A stretch of 64,000 bases of DNA from Prorocentrum cordatum (taxonomy: Eukaryota > Sar > Dinophyceae > Prorocentrales > Prorocentraceae): the NCBI GenBank assembly GCA_963575745.1, contig CAUYUJ010015717.1, positions 1-64,000 of the forward strand, in the 5' to 3' direction. Numbering within the stretch: the first letter of the stretch is position 1; every line of letters begins with the position of its first letter. Under the pieces are notes generated by a model. It saw only the letters and a program-made list of their open reading frames with translations. It had not been told where the DNA came from and ran no database searches. Positions 1 to 12,857 of the stretch are shown piece after piece. Both the position numbers and the translations under genes were made by a program.

Positions 1-735
1 CCTGAGGGATAATGCCCAGCAGGTTCCAGGGCCTTGGCAGGCCGCGTGGGTGCATGCCAAATTGTCTACTTGCTGCTTTCTGTAGTGCGGCGGGCCCATA
101 GCGGCGCCCCCACTCGCGCGGCGTCACCTGTAGCCTGTGCCTAGGCTAGGCGAATGGCTACCTGTGCACTCTGCCACCTTGGCTCGCCAACTGGCTTGCC
201 ATCTCGGCCTCCTCACGTTCACTTGCGCTCGTTGGCCTCGCTGGCGGTGCTGGGGCAGCCCCGTGTACTGCAGCGTCGCCGTCGGGCGCCTGGTCATTTT
301 GGCCTGCCATCCTGGCCTCATCTCGCGCCTTCTTGCGCTTGCAGGCTTGGGTGGCGGTACTGGGGTCGCCCCGTGTGCTGCTATGCTGCCGCCTGCGCCC
401 TACTTTTTTGCTGTAGGGACCAGCTGCCCTCGGCCAGGCGCCAGTTGTTGCGTGCACGTCAGACCCGCCCTTGGCTTGCCGCCCAGGCCTAGCCTCGCGT
501 CTTCCCGCGCTAGTCGGCCTGGGTGGCGGCACTGGGGTCGCCCCGTGTGCTGCTGTGCCGTTGCTGGCGCTTCACCCTGGGCTGTTGGCCCAACTGCCCA
601 CGGTGCGAGCGCCTGACGTTGCAAGCATGTCAGGCCCGCCCCTTCACCCAGAAGAGGTGCGCGCTACATACTGGCAATGGGGCAGCCACAAGGACGCTCT
701 TCCCTAGGCGGTTGAGCCGTGGTGATGTGGTGCAC
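1..735. repeat. GC-rich stretch with three degenerate copies of a ~40-base unit; no gene
   Basis: A unit reading roughly GGTGGCGG, ACTGGGG, TCGCCCCGTGTGCTG occurs at about 241-275, 351-385 and 523-557, with steps of 110 and 172 bases. Several frames are open here only because the DNA is GC-rich; none shows a recognisable protein or consistent codon use, so I call no gene. Confidence 0.5.
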
Positions 736-744
736 GAGACCGCC

Positions 745-2094
<1,350 letters not shown>

Positions 2095-3970
2095 ACGCTT
2101 GCCGTCGCACTAACACCATCTTCCACTCCCCATCACCCCCGTCAGCTGCCAGGTGCAGGATGGCGGCCGACCAGACACGATCAACGCCTCACTCGTGTTG
2201 CAATCGCGGCGATGTGCTTTTGATCCCGCGGACGTTTGCGTTCGAATGTCTGTCCAATCGTGCGCGAGTGGCTGCGGCCCTCGCGGGTGTACTTCTTGTC
2301 GTGCTGGTTGGGGGCTCGCTGGGTTCACAGTTGCCATCTACGTTTTCGCCTCGGCCCCATCGATAGCGCTGGCGAGGAAACTGGCGGCCCGCCCATCGTC
2401 GTCGACGACAAATTGGCGAGGGTAGGAGGGTTCTGGAAATGCGCCCCCGCGACACATGAATCAAGGACAGAGCAACGCGGGTCGGGGCGGGTCGGGGGGG
2501 GGCGGAAAAACGGGGCGGTGGGGGTGGGTGGGAAGGGGGGGAGGGCGAGGGGGGCGAGAGTGAGAGGGAGGGGAAGGGGGCGGAAGGCGGCGGGCGGGCG
2601 AGGGCGGCGGCGGGGGCCCCTCCCCATCGCCCTCGCTCCACTGCGGCCGCTGCTGAAGTGCATTCTTGTCCGCGTCGCGGGGGGTGCCAGTGCTTTGGAA
2701 AAACGGGGGCGCTGAGTCTGGGCATTTCGACGCGGAAGCTGTTGGGGGCCCGGTGCCAGGACCTAGCTGCGCGGCGGTCGCGACGAGAGGACCATCGTCG
2801 CGCGCGCCGATGCGATCGCGGCGCTACCTGGGAGGAGTGAGAGAAGAGAATAATCTTCACTCTTCCGTCTCGTCTTCCTCGTCAGTCTCAGTCAGCCCTC
2901 GCCCCCCTTGCTCCTTTCCTCCACGCCCCCTTTCATTTGTCCCCCAAAAGGAGGTGGGCGACCGACGCCCGAGAGGCGACCCGCGCTGGCCTGCCGCAGC
3001 CCCCGCGAAGTCGGCGATGGATGTTGCGACCGGGAAAAGCGACAGGGATTGGAACATAGACGAGCCCGGGTGGCCCGACTGGGCGAAGTCCAACGCGCCG
3101 CGTCCACAGGCCACGAAGCGCGACGCGGGGCACGCGTCTTCCGCGCTGCCTTCATCGGTGGGCCTCGACGGACGTCGGCGGGAACGCGCTATCATTCAGA
3201 ACTAACTACATGTGGTAAACAGATATGTGTAAATAGATGCATACATGCATGTGTGTTTATGTATTCATGTATATAAACCGTAGCACCCCGCAGATGCGGA
3301 TGAGAGTGAGGCGGCGGCGGGGGCGTCGCCAGCTTACGAGGTTCCAGAGAAAGCAGGCGCAGGCGCCAGAGTTTCACGAATTATACAGCGCCGATTTTTT
3401 CGTTAAACCAATGTGGGTAGGTCGCGGGTGAGTCGCGGGCGGGTCGCCGCTGGGTTGCGGGCGGGCCGCGGGCGTAGAGGGTTGAAAATCCACCCCGTCA
3501 TAATCGCCCCGACAAGCGAAGCCGTTTAGTGCGCGCACACAAAGATCGGGTGTTGCTAGAGGTGCCCCTGGGCCGAGGTGCCCCGGGGGCGCCAGGTATT
3601 GCCTCGCGCCTTACGTTTAGATCAGCGCCTCCGCGTTGAAGCGGCGTGCAGGGGCTCGTCCCGGGCGTGCGCGATGCTAGAACCTTTGCGCGAGTTGCTC
3701 GCGTTGTGTTTTCCAGTGGTGCTTCAGTTCGGGCCCCAGGGAAGAACGCACATGAAAGGGGACTCGCTGTTGTTGTAAACCAGGGGCCATGGGGCACAGT
3801 AAGATTTCCCCGCGTGAAACAAACTGGGTGCGAGCCCCGGGAAGGGCACTTCGCCTGGATAAGCATCATTTTGCCGGGGAGGGGGCAACAATAATGGTCT
3901 CTCAGGAGTGAGAGATCAACAACGATCAGTTGTTTCGAGTGATCGTTCTTGTCTGCTTGCGCGCTGCTCA
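2095..3970. other. no gene recognised
   Basis: GC-rich unique sequence with G- and C-runs at 2480-2640. Overlapping open frames on both strands lack any recognisable domain. About 3190-3290 is AT-richer (runs of TGTATTTATG type). I see no promoter, RNA gene or mobile element. Confidence 0.4.
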
Positions 3971-4042
3971 GTGTGTGTGTGTGTGTGTGTGTGCGTTCGT
4001 GCGTGCGTGCGCGCGTGCGTGCGTGCGTGCGTGCGTGCGTGT
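3971..4042. repeat. GT array passing into a GTGC array
   Basis: Eleven or so GT units are followed by GCGT/GTGC tetramers. The same GT-to-GTGC transition recurs on a far larger scale at 53.8-54.4 kb. Confidence 0.9.
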
Positions 4043-4474
4043 ATTATCCGAACCCTCGACGCCCGCGTTTTTCGTCTTCGATCGTGCCCCCCTTGGGAGC
4101 ATATCTTCCTTACCTGCCACGCGTAGTTGGCGCAGCCCTTCAAACGGGGGAAGGGTGAGAGGAGAGAAGGGACAAGGAGGAGGGAAAAGGATGGAACACG
4201 AGAGAGAGATTTGCAGGAGGGGGGCGATGAGCAGGGAAACGAATGGAAAAACCAAACGGGCGGGTCGGGTGGGCGGACCCTAGCTGGCGGGTCGGGCGGG
4301 CAGGCCCAGACGGCCTAGTCGACCGGGCGGGTCGCTGAAGCATCAGTCCCACATGGATCGCGAGGAATTCTCGAGTGATAGCGCGATTCCTGAGTGTCGA
4401 CGGCGCGGCGTCTTGAAGGAAATCCAACGCGAGAGACCTGAGAAAACCAGATGCCTGAGTTGCGTCGCTACCGT

Positions 4475-4598
4475 CCCCCTTGATTCCCCATCCCCCTCTC
4501 GTCCGATCCAGCCAATGTCCCTTGATTCCCTTGATTCCCCATCCCCCTTGATTCCCCCTCCGATTCCCCATCCCCCTTGATTCCCCATCCCCCTCTCG
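4475..4598. repeat. tandem repeat with unit near CCCTTGATTCCCCAT
   Basis: Several copies of a ~15-base unit alternate with the phrase CCCCCTCTCG, which occurs at both ends (about 4492 and 4589). This is a small composite minisatellite. Confidence 0.75.
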
Positions 4599-4660
4599 AA
4601 AATGAACCGAGCAGTGGCGCCGCAGTCTGCCCAAGCGAAAGCCCGAAGACCTCCAGCCTG

Positions 4661-4691
4661 GATCGACGACGCCGACAACGACGGCGTCGAT

Positions 4692-4731
<40 letters not shown>

Positions 4732-4792
4732 TCGACGACGGCGGCGGCGGCGGCGGCAGCGGCGGCGGTGGCGGCGGCGGCGGCGAGCTCGT
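4661..4792. repeat. GAC array passing into a GGC array
   Basis: GACGAC repeats change to GGCGGC repeats near 4738. Long Asp-, Gly- and Arg-rich frames on both strands here follow from the repeat and are not annotated. Confidence 0.9.
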
Positions 4793-5169
4793 CTCTGGAG
4801 CGCCCCACGGCGGCGCGAGGAAGCGCGCGGAGTACATCATCACCGAGCGCAAAGTCTTGCGGTCGGCCCGCGCGCGGTGCACCGCGCGCGTGCGGGCGCC
4901 GTCGTCGCTGCCGCTGGCATCGCAGTCGCCTGCATCGCAGCCACCGCCCCGCCGCTGTCGTGGTCGACGTCGTCGCCGGGAGGAGGTGGAGGAGCAGGAG
5001 GAGCAGGGGGAGGAGGCGGATGATAAGATACGATACCGACACCGTTTACGCATGTTGTCTGATTATCCAGCGAGTGCTGTACTCACTACGGTTGCAAAGT
5101 CACGCAGCAGTGGGCCCTGCTTATGCCACAAGGCGGACTGGAGCCTAGTACCGTACCCTCACAAGCGGT

Positions 5170-5300
5170 CCAACACTACAAATCGACACCAGCACGCCCG
5201 ACGCCAGACGCAAGACGCAACAAATCGGCACCATCACGCTCGACACAACAAATCGGCACCACCACCTACGCAACACATCGACACCACCACCATGAACCAT
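5170..5300. repeat. short tandem repeat with unit near ACAAATCGGCACCA
   Basis: The phrase ACAAATCG(G/A)CACCA recurs about four times with variable spacers. The flanking 4800-6100 is GC-rich. It carries a 305-codon open frame on the minus strand without recognisable content; I do not call it a gene. Confidence 0.6.
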
Positions 5301-6117
5301 CACCGCAACACCCTGGGCAGACTGCCTGGTTCCACCGCTTTTGCGCTGGCCGTGCCGCAACAACCGTAGCACAACATACAGTTTGGGAAAAGGGATGGTC
5401 AGCGGGGTATTGTGACATTTTCCCGCAATCGTTGCAGAACTACACGATCTGGGTCCGACACCACTGCGACACGGAACAGTACGACGGGCCCCGGCAGCAC
5501 GAGGTTGGCAGCACGAACGGCTCCGATAATGTTGTGGGGTGTTGCAAGACACAGCGTGGCTCATGCGAGTCCAACATCCAGGAGTACGGACGCCAGCAGC
5601 AGGACATTGGGCAGCACGGCGGGCTGGTGCAATAGGGCGGCGGTAGAGCACGACGGGCACCAGCAGTTCGACGGAGAGCCGCTCGACCGGCAACACCGAT
5701 ACGACGCCCCCACTCCGGCTCCGTCCCCAGCTGCGCCCCGACTCCAGCGTTGGTTCTGGCACCAGCTTCGAGCCCTCCTTCCGCTGCCGATTCCGTTGTC
5801 GTCTCCACTTTCGTTTCTTGCTCGTGGCCTTCGGCGCGCCGACCCCGTGACATACACCAGGCATCTGGCACACCAGCTCAGGCGCACTGGCGATCACCAG
5901 TTGGAACTGACCAATTTTGTCGGGAACGTTCGCCAAGTGACTCACACATCGGGGCTTGGGAGATTTTCTTTCTGGGCTCATGGCGGTACAAAGCGTACTC
6001 ACGCACCTGCGGGAATCGAATGCAACCGCCAGATCTGACCGTCTGACCAATCCCCCAGGCAATACTTGTCATGTTAGCCAGCGTGGACCCCAAACAGCAG
6101 GTTCTTTCAGTCTATAA

Positions 6118-6345
6118 GGTGCAATATATGTGATGTAGGCTATGCTCGGTGGTGCAATCTATGTGGTGTGAGCTACGTGATGCAAGCGATGGGTATGCGG
6201 TGCAATCTAGGCAGTGTGATATATGCGATGCGATCTATGCGGTGCACTTAATGCTGTGCAATCTACGCTATGTAATTTATACAGTGCTATCAATGCGGTG
6301 CAACCGATGCGGTGCAGTTTATGTTATGTGTTTATGCGATGCACT
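6118..6345. repeat. degenerate decamer repeat, core ATGCGGTGCAATCT
   Basis: TATGCGGTGC and AATCTATGTG-like decamers follow one another for over 200 bases. Short outposts of the same motif occur at about 7398-7425, 7532-7560 and 8722-8785 (TGATGCAATCTATGCGCTGC). This is a dispersed low-complexity family, not coding. Confidence 0.7.
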
Positions 6346-7682
6346 ACATGCGCGGCATGGACTGCGCCGCGTGGGATACAATAACATTGTTTTGGATCCC
6401 TGGCGAGGGGCCTTGGCGGGAGGCCCTATTTATTTGACGCTCGGTGGCTTGCCTATTCTGCACGCAGTGCTGCAAAACCACCATATTGCAGCTCACACTC
6501 ACGTTCTGGAACTCAACTCTTGAGAGCTCCGAAGCCATTCGCCCAGGCAGTGCGATATTGCTTCTGCTTTTGGGGCTTGGGCTAGCGTTCCAGGGTTTTG
6601 AACCATATCAGCATATACCTGCATTGATCAAACTGCCCACGTATCCCTCGCTCAACCCGTTTCTGCGAGCCAGCGCCGGAACAGATATCGTGGTATGTTG
6701 TTCGAGCACTCGGGCGCGCATCTCTGCCTACCGCTTGTAGTTGTGTCGGTCGCCTGCGCACGTGTGTCTTATGATAACGATATGAAGGGCCCTGGTGGCA
6801 CAATACAACGCAGCTTCATTGGAGGTGCCACGGTTTCGCAAGTAGGCGTCCCTGCTTTCCATCGGTGCGAACGTGTGCCCATGATTGCTTGCTCACGGCA
6901 GAGCCTACTCGATGCCCGGGATGACCCACGGCAGAGCCCAGTCGAAAGTGCCAGTTACCAGCTTGCGCTTTGCCCCTTGCGCCACTTCATATAACGTCGT
7001 AGGCGCACACGCGCACGCGCACCTTCCAATGCTGTTTGCGCAGCAATGCGGTCCCAGGCTGCGTGTCCTGTAGCAACGTCGTCTGTCGCTTCGCGCTGCT
7101 GCGCAACATAATCCACGTCTGCTTGCTCTGTAGCAGCGCGCGCCGAGGCCGAGGCCGCGCGCTCAGTGGTAGCGCGGTTTGTATCTTCGCGCCGTTGCGC
7201 AGCAGAATTCATGTCTGCACGATCTGTAGCAATGCGCGCCAAACGTGCGGGGGGGGCGGCTCCGAGACATTATATGACATCTCTAACTGTTGAGCGTGCT
7301 TCGAGCCAGTGCGACTACGGAAAAATGATTCGCGCGCTGCGCGAATAAGCGTGCATCCGCACAGACAGACTGCGAAGGGGCCAACGTGCTCATCGACGCG
7401 GCGCGAGCTATGCGGCGCAAGCTATTTGGCGGAGGAGAGGGGGCGAAGGACAAGAAGGCGGACGAGGAGAAAGAGGGCGAGGAAGGAGGAAGAGGGCGAT
7501 AGTGAGAACGAGGATGAACTATTGCATTCATCCAAACAATGCAAGCTATGCGGTGCAATTCGCTTGCTCAACTTGAAGCTGTCCTCTCCACTGCTCGTGC
7601 AAACATTCCGCCCTCCCGCCCGCAACTTGGTCGCACGACCTCTTAAGACCGTGACGGTGGGTACCACGTGGCACTTGGCAAC

Positions 7683-8149
7683 GACGCCGATGACGACAGC
7701 GACAACGACGACACCGACGCCGCCGACAACGACTACGACGACACCGACGACGTCTCCAACGACTTCGACGACGACGACGACGCCGACGCTGACGACGACG
7801 ACGATGACAACGCCGACGACGACGGCGACGCCGCCGACGACGACGACGACGTCGCCAACGAAGACGACGACGACGACGAGGGAGGAGGGAGGACGACGAC
7901 GGCGACGACGACAACGACAAGGAAGGAGGGAAGACGACGACGACGACAACGAAGGCGACGAAATAGGAGGGACAACGACGAAACGCCGACGAAGACGACG
8001 AGGGAGGAAGGACGACCACGGCGACAACGACGACGGAAACGACGACGACGCCAAGACGACGACGACGACGAGGAAAGGCAGAGGACAACGACGGCGTCGA
8101 CGACGACCACGACGACGAGGGAGGAGGGAGGACGGCGACGACGACGACG
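7683..8149. repeat. ACG/GAC trinucleotide array
   Basis: About 470 bases of ACG repeats are interrupted by GAGGGAGGA phrases. The long Asp- or Thr-rich frames on + and the Arg-, Ser- or Val-rich frames on - are artefacts of the repeat. Confidence 0.93.
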
Positions 8150-8171
8150 CAAGATCGCGCGCTCGCACGCT

Positions 8172-8310
8172 TTTGTTGTTTAAAACATGTTTTTTGGACA
8201 CACGATTTTGAAATCCTTCCGAAACCAGAGGTTTCTGAAGGATTTCTGCATGCGCACGCGGCGACGCGCGCGTCTGCACTTCGTCCCGTTCTTTGCAGAG
8301 GATTCTCGCG
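8172..8310 (+). repeat. dispersed direct repeat, copy 1
   Basis: Shares a colinear ~130-base pattern with 8464-8608, offset about 295 bases. The pattern is a TTTTGGA phrase, TCCTTCCGAAACC, GAAGGATTTC, a CGCGCGACG-rich stretch, CTTCGTCCCGTTCT, then GGATT. Function unknown. Confidence 0.75.
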
Positions 8311-8463
8311 ACGGCACCCGCGCAAAGGGGGTTCGAAAGATTTCGACATGCGCGCGCGCGAAGCCCGTTTGGTAGTATGTTTTGAAAATGTTGAAAATCG
8401 ATGGTTTCTTTTAGATTTTGCAAGACCGCGCGCGTAAGTTTGTTTAGACAATCAGTGTTGCGA

Positions 8464-8608
8464 AACTATGTGTTTGTTGTATGTTCTTTTGGAACGTCGA
8501 TTTTGACATCCTTCCGAAACCGAAGGTTCTTGAAGGATTTCGGCACACGCGCGCGACGACGCGCGCGTGTGCATTTCGTCCCGTTCTGTTGCAAGGGATT
8601 TTTGGAAA
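8464..8608 (+). repeat. dispersed direct repeat, copy 2
   Basis: Second copy of the unit at 8172-8310. The two diverge by substitutions and small indels, which suggests an old tandem duplication rather than a recent insertion. Confidence 0.75.
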
Positions 8609-8854
8609 CTTCTGATTTTTGATAAACGAGATTGCGCGCATCGTATTTGTTGCAAAGGACGGCGGGGGGTACCATTACCTCCGGGGGGGTAGAGTCCATT
8701 CTTCGTTCGAAAGGAGAATCTACGCGATGCAACCCACGTGATGCAATCTATGCGCTGCAAGGTATGCGGCGCAGGCTACACGGCTCAATTGACTATCTTG
8801 CGCCGCGCTCGACCACCTCCATTGCTCGCGCAATCATCCCACCCGCCCACCCGC

Positions 8855-8904
8855 AACTTGGTTTGCGAAACCCATGCGGCTGCATGGGTTTCGCAAGCCA
8901 AGTT
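8855..8904. repeat. hairpin with 23-base arms
   Basis: Left arm 8855-8877 and right arm 8882-8904 are complementary with a single mismatch; the loop is four bases. The arms run from AACTTGG to CCATGC. Confidence 0.9.
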
Positions 8905-9359
8905 TGGGTGCAGCGGTCGTGTGCAGCGGCTGCTCGGTCGACGCCGCCGCTGCTCGGGAGTGCGGCGGCACAGGTTCCCTTTCGACTGAGGTTGGTGTCC
9001 TGTCGATCCGTTGGGGTCGCCTTTTGGCGGCCCTTGCCTGGTGATTCGGGCTGTCGCGGTGCAGGTGGCGCACGGCGCGGGCCTTTTGGAGCCATGGCTC
9101 GCGCGCGGAACTGAAGGGAAGTGACTCGAATCAGTCACGCGCTGGGATGGCGTTCGTCCAGTCTCGCGACGCTTTCAACGGAAGTGCTGGGCGTTTCGAG
9201 TCTGCGGCCTCGTTTGCACTTGGAGGTGATCGAGCCGAGACTGAAGAGAAAGGAGGAGAGGATAGGGGGAATATGAGGTGCAGCCTGCAAACGTGGCAGC
9301 AGGCAGGAGAAGGACGACTGGTAGGGAAAAGTAGCACAGAGGGGTGGGAAAGCGGAGGG

Positions 9360-9900
9360 GGGGGGCATTGGAAAAACAAGAAGAAGACGACGAAGAAGAA
9401 GATACATAAAAAGACGGAGGAGGAGAAGTCAGGCGGAGGAGGAGGAGGAGAACGAGGACACGGACGAGGGCGAGGACGTGGAGGAAAAGGAGGAGCAGGA
9501 GCGAGCATCGAGGCTCAAAGAATTTGGCGTTCTCGTCTGCATAGCTGGTCGACATTCTGGCCATGTTCGGTTAGTCCCTTTGAGGTTGGAGTGAAATGTG
9601 GAAGAGCGGAAGGGATGTGGCGGAGGAGGAGGAGGAGGAGGAGGAGGAGGAGTATCGCCGGGGCGTTTCCACTTCCTGGGGCTGAGCTTCAGTTTTGTTC
9701 TAGGGGGAGAACGACGAGAAGCAGCAGGAGGAGAAGCTGAGAAGCGACGAGGAGGAGCGGAAGAGGCACCGGAACAATGTTGACCGTTCACGGCCAAGGA
9801 GGAGGTGGAAGAGGAGGAGGTGGAAGGAGGAGGAGGAGGACGAGGAGGAGGAGAAGGAGGAATTGCAGACGCAGCAGAAACAGCAGCAGCTTGATGGAGG
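9360..9900. repeat. GGA/GAAGA-rich tract
   Basis: Three GGA-rich blocks (about 9408-9450, 9617-9652 and 9798-9865) are embedded in purine-rich DNA. The Glu/Gly-rich and Ser/Pro-rich frames are a result of composition. Confidence 0.8.
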
Positions 9901-9903
9901 AGG

Positions 9904-9958
9904 GCTCGATGGATTTCGGCGGGGCGGAGGAGCGCTCGATGGATTTCGGCGGGGCGGA
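9904..9958 (+). repeat. 25-base perfect duplication
   Basis: Copies at 9904-9928 and 9934-9958 (starting GCTCGATGG) are identical and separated by five bases. Confidence 0.9.
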
Positions 9959-10307
9959 AATCGGCCTCATTTCCAAGGACAGCGCGGCGGCCGCCGCGCA
10001 AATCCAGGTAATATACGGCCGGATGTCCAACGCACGGGTGTGGTTTTCCAGATTCAGGCCCGCTTAGGATGAATGCGATTCGTCTCAGAGCGTCTGTCGT
10101 GTCTTCCTGGACTTGGGGGTGACCGCGAGAGGTCAATGTTGATGTGTAGGGAGCGGGGACTGCGCGTCGACGTGGTGTCGCAATCTGCAGTCTAGATGCC
10201 GTCGCGCGCGACCAGGAACAACTTGCAGTATTTCGTCCACTCACTGGGTCCGAGGCGGGAATTTGTACATGACCACCGCCTGGAGGATCAATTTTGGAGC
10301 CTCGACA

Positions 10308-10367
10308 GGCGGTGGACATGGATACATTCGGGCCCCTGGGGGCCCAAATGTATCCATGTCCACCGCC
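10308..10367. repeat. long hairpin with 29-base arms
   Basis: Left arm 10308-10336 and right arm 10339-10367 match in inverse orientation with one mismatch and a two-base loop. A further direct partial copy (GGCGGTGGATATGGATCAT) begins at 10397, and an inverse fragment (CCACCGCC) sits at about 10273. The arm sequence is therefore a small dispersed element. Confidence 0.88.
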
Positions 10368-10704
10368 CGCTGGGGCACCAGGACGTCGGTTCCCAGGCGG
10401 TGGATATGGATCATCGGAACTCCATTTTTGGCCACCGCCCCCGCCCTGGGATTTTTCCTTGATTGGTTTTCGGCAAGTAGGCGTATAGGTCGGTAAGGTA
10501 TAAATATATCGGTCGGTCGTAAAATTCTATGGTCTTACATTCGTCGTAGCAAAACGCCGAAGGCGCGTGTTACTTGTGACCACTCAGGGTTAGGATCGTC
10601 CTCTACTAGAACTTTGTAAGGTTACGTGTAAAAGGTCGCGTGCGTTCGACGAGGGCCTGCGTAAAGGGAGGGGGGGGGGCGTCACTTATTGAACTTGCAC
10701 CGCG

Positions 10705-11310
10705 CGCCGTTATCTCCCCCCCACCCACCGCCACCACCACCGCGCACAACCAAACACCACGCGCAACGCAAACACCAGTACAAACCACCGCACACCACCA
10801 CACACCACCGCACACACCACACACGCCACATCAACACACCACGCACGCACCACCACCACGCACCACACCACAACCAATCACCACACGCACGCCACGCAAC
10901 CACACACAACCACCACGCGCCACCACGCACACGCAACCGCGACGCACAACCGCGCACGCCACCGACGCCACTACCACGCACCAACACGCACAAACACCAA
11001 CCCCACACCACACACAACCACACCACAACGAAGCACACCACCACGCACGCCAAACCACCACACACCACCGCACACACACCACGCCACACATAAGCACCCC
11101 TCACTCCACGCACAACCACGCACAACCACACCCACAACACACACGTAAGCCGCACCCACACCACCACACGCAACCACAACCACCCACGCACAAACACCAC
11201 ATTACCATCACAACCACCACACGGAACCACGCGCCACAGACGCACATTACCACGCCACCTTCTCCCACCACCATCATCTCGCACCAGCAAGCACCCCGCC
11301 ACCAAACGAC
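10705..11310. repeat. CAC/ACGC-rich low-complexity tract, about 600 bases
   Basis: Irregular CACCAC, CACACA and ACGCAC runs dominate. The 249-codon His/Thr-rich frame on + and the Val/Cys/Trp-rich frame on - both come from this composition and are rejected as genes. Confidence 0.85.
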
Positions 11311-11691
11311 CACCGCTAAGCGATGTAGTTCCATGCTTTGCCACGGCGGTTTGCAGTGCCTTGCCGTGCCTTCTGATCGGGGGAAGTAGGTTCTCACGCG
11401 CCTAGCTTTGGTGCAGCGGATCATTTTGCCGAGCGGTTTGTGTCAGTCTTCCCGGAGAGCTTTCGGGATCCCATGTCGCCCTTTGTTCCGCCCCCTGGGT
11501 CTCTGCAGCGCCTCCTCCCAACACTTTGACATGCTCTCTGGCTAACTGTGGGCCCACGTGTAGGACATGTGGATGGGAGGAGGAGGAAGGAGGAAGTAGG
11601 AGTAGGAGGGGGGGGAGGTGGGCACCGTCAGATCCCCATCGATGAGGCCCAGGCCCTTCATCTTGAAACGAGTCGTTGGTGAAACGGTCTA

Positions 11692-11714
11692 TCCGTAGCC
11701 CGTTTGGGCCCAAG
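11692..11714 (+). other. relic of the dinoflagellate spliced leader
   Basis: The 23 bases start TCCGTAGCC, contain TTTGG and end CAAG. Against the known 22-base dinoflagellate leader I count about three substitutions and one inserted base. It lies 75 bases upstream of the ATG at 11790. In dinoflagellates leader relics upstream of genes are established evidence that a processed, trans-spliced mRNA was copied back into the genome. It is also the best single clue to the organism here. A chance match of this quality on the correct strand and in this position is unlikely but not excluded. Confidence 0.6.
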
Positions 11715-11789
11715 AGGTTGTGGGGATCTCTTGAGATCTGAGGCTGCTCGGTCTCAGCATCGTCGCAGTTCTTCTCGAACTCTCGCGCG

Positions 11790-12857
11790 ATGCCTGCCGC
11801 GCTGTCGACGCCGAGCAAGAGCGGCCCTGCGGGCTCGCCTGGCTCCGCCGCGGCGGCTTCGCCTGGCCTGTCGGCAACGCGGAGCTTCCTGGCCATGCGC
11901 GTGCCATTTCCAGCGAAGACTGGCAACCAGATGATCGACGACGAGGCGATGGCGCGCAGGGAGTGCTTCATGACGATCATCGACGAGTGCTCGGCGAACA
12001 GTGGTCACATCTTGCCGTTGTTCAACGAGTTGAACAAACGCATGAGGGCCATGGCGAAGGAGGTGCGCTGCGAGGGGGCCAAGTTCGACGTCTTGGCGAA
12101 GACGTTCGCGCAGACCGACGAGGAGTTCATGATCAGGGTCGTGGTGGAGATCTCGGACCTCTCGCTGCAGGACGTGGTCAAGGCGAAGCAGATGGACGAC
12201 GGCGCCGTGTTCCAGCTGATGCAGTTCGCGCTTCAGTACCCTAAGGGGTTGAAGTATCCCGAGGAGGCTCGGGTGGTGGAGGTGCTGAGTCGGGTCTTCA
12301 AGACTCGTATCGAGGTCGCTGGCCAGCGGCTCAAGAAGTTCAAGCAGAACGGTGGTGTTTCGAGTACTGGGATGTTGTGCTGGAAGGTTGGCTGCTTCGT
12401 CCTCAAGTCCATCGATGGGCTTCTCTCGGAGGTAGGCCACGCGAACGGCGACAAGGTGAAGATCCCGCAGGGTCTCCACCTCGACTAGTCGTACACGCTC
12501 CACTACAACTGGGACGATTTGGCTGCCTGCCTCCAGGAGCCGCCGATGCCGCCCGTGCTCCTCTGCGAGTTCTTCAAGGCATCGCGCACGGGCCCCTACA
12601 AGATCACGAAGGTGACGTCGTCGTCGAAGGACTTCGCGAAGGAAGTGCTGAACACCTTCAACGCGCACAAGAATGAGTTGGAGGCCGTCGTCCAAGGCCA
12701 GGGTTCCAGCAGCTCCAGCAGCAGCGCTGGCGAGGTCCGTGGGCAGTTGAAGACCCTCGTCTCGGAGAAGAAGAAGAAGGCCATGCAGAAGGCCAGGCAG
12801 AGCGCAGCCGAGAAGATGGCTGAGGTGAAGAAGCGCAGCACTATTTCTTTGGGCTGA
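11790..12857 (+). pseudogene. 355-codon ORF of unknown function broken by one in-frame TAG
   Basis: The frame opens at ATG 11790 and reads 232 codons to a TAG at 12486-12488. It then continues in the same frame without another stop to TGA at 12857. Codon use (G/C-ending, many GAG/AAG) is the same on both sides of the TAG, so the two halves were one gene. The N-terminal 30 residues are Ala/Ser/Pro-rich. The middle is predicted mostly helical, with an Asp/Glu/Lys-rich pattern. Residues about 300-312 hold a Ser run (GSSSSSSSAGE), followed by a Lys/Ala-rich basic tail (SEKKKKAMQKARQ). I recognise no family. No intron is evident and a spliced-leader relic lies upstream, consistent with a retroposed gene copy now decaying by one nonsense change. 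A recoded or readthrough stop, or a sequencing error, would look the same. Confidence 0.7.

Noticed and set aside
5145-6062. 305-codon open frame on the minus strand
   Set aside because: No recognisable domain, no consistent third-position bias, and overlapped by several equally open frames in GC-rich DNA.
7309-8451. Several 300-codon frames on both strands
   Set aside because: They are caused by the ACG array.
9429-10319. 296-codon minus-strand frame rich in Pro and Ser
   Set aside because: It lies opposite GGA tracts and a duplicated 25-base unit; composition explains it.
10640-11389. 249-codon His/Thr-rich frame
   Set aside because: Low-complexity CAC tract, also open on the opposite strand.
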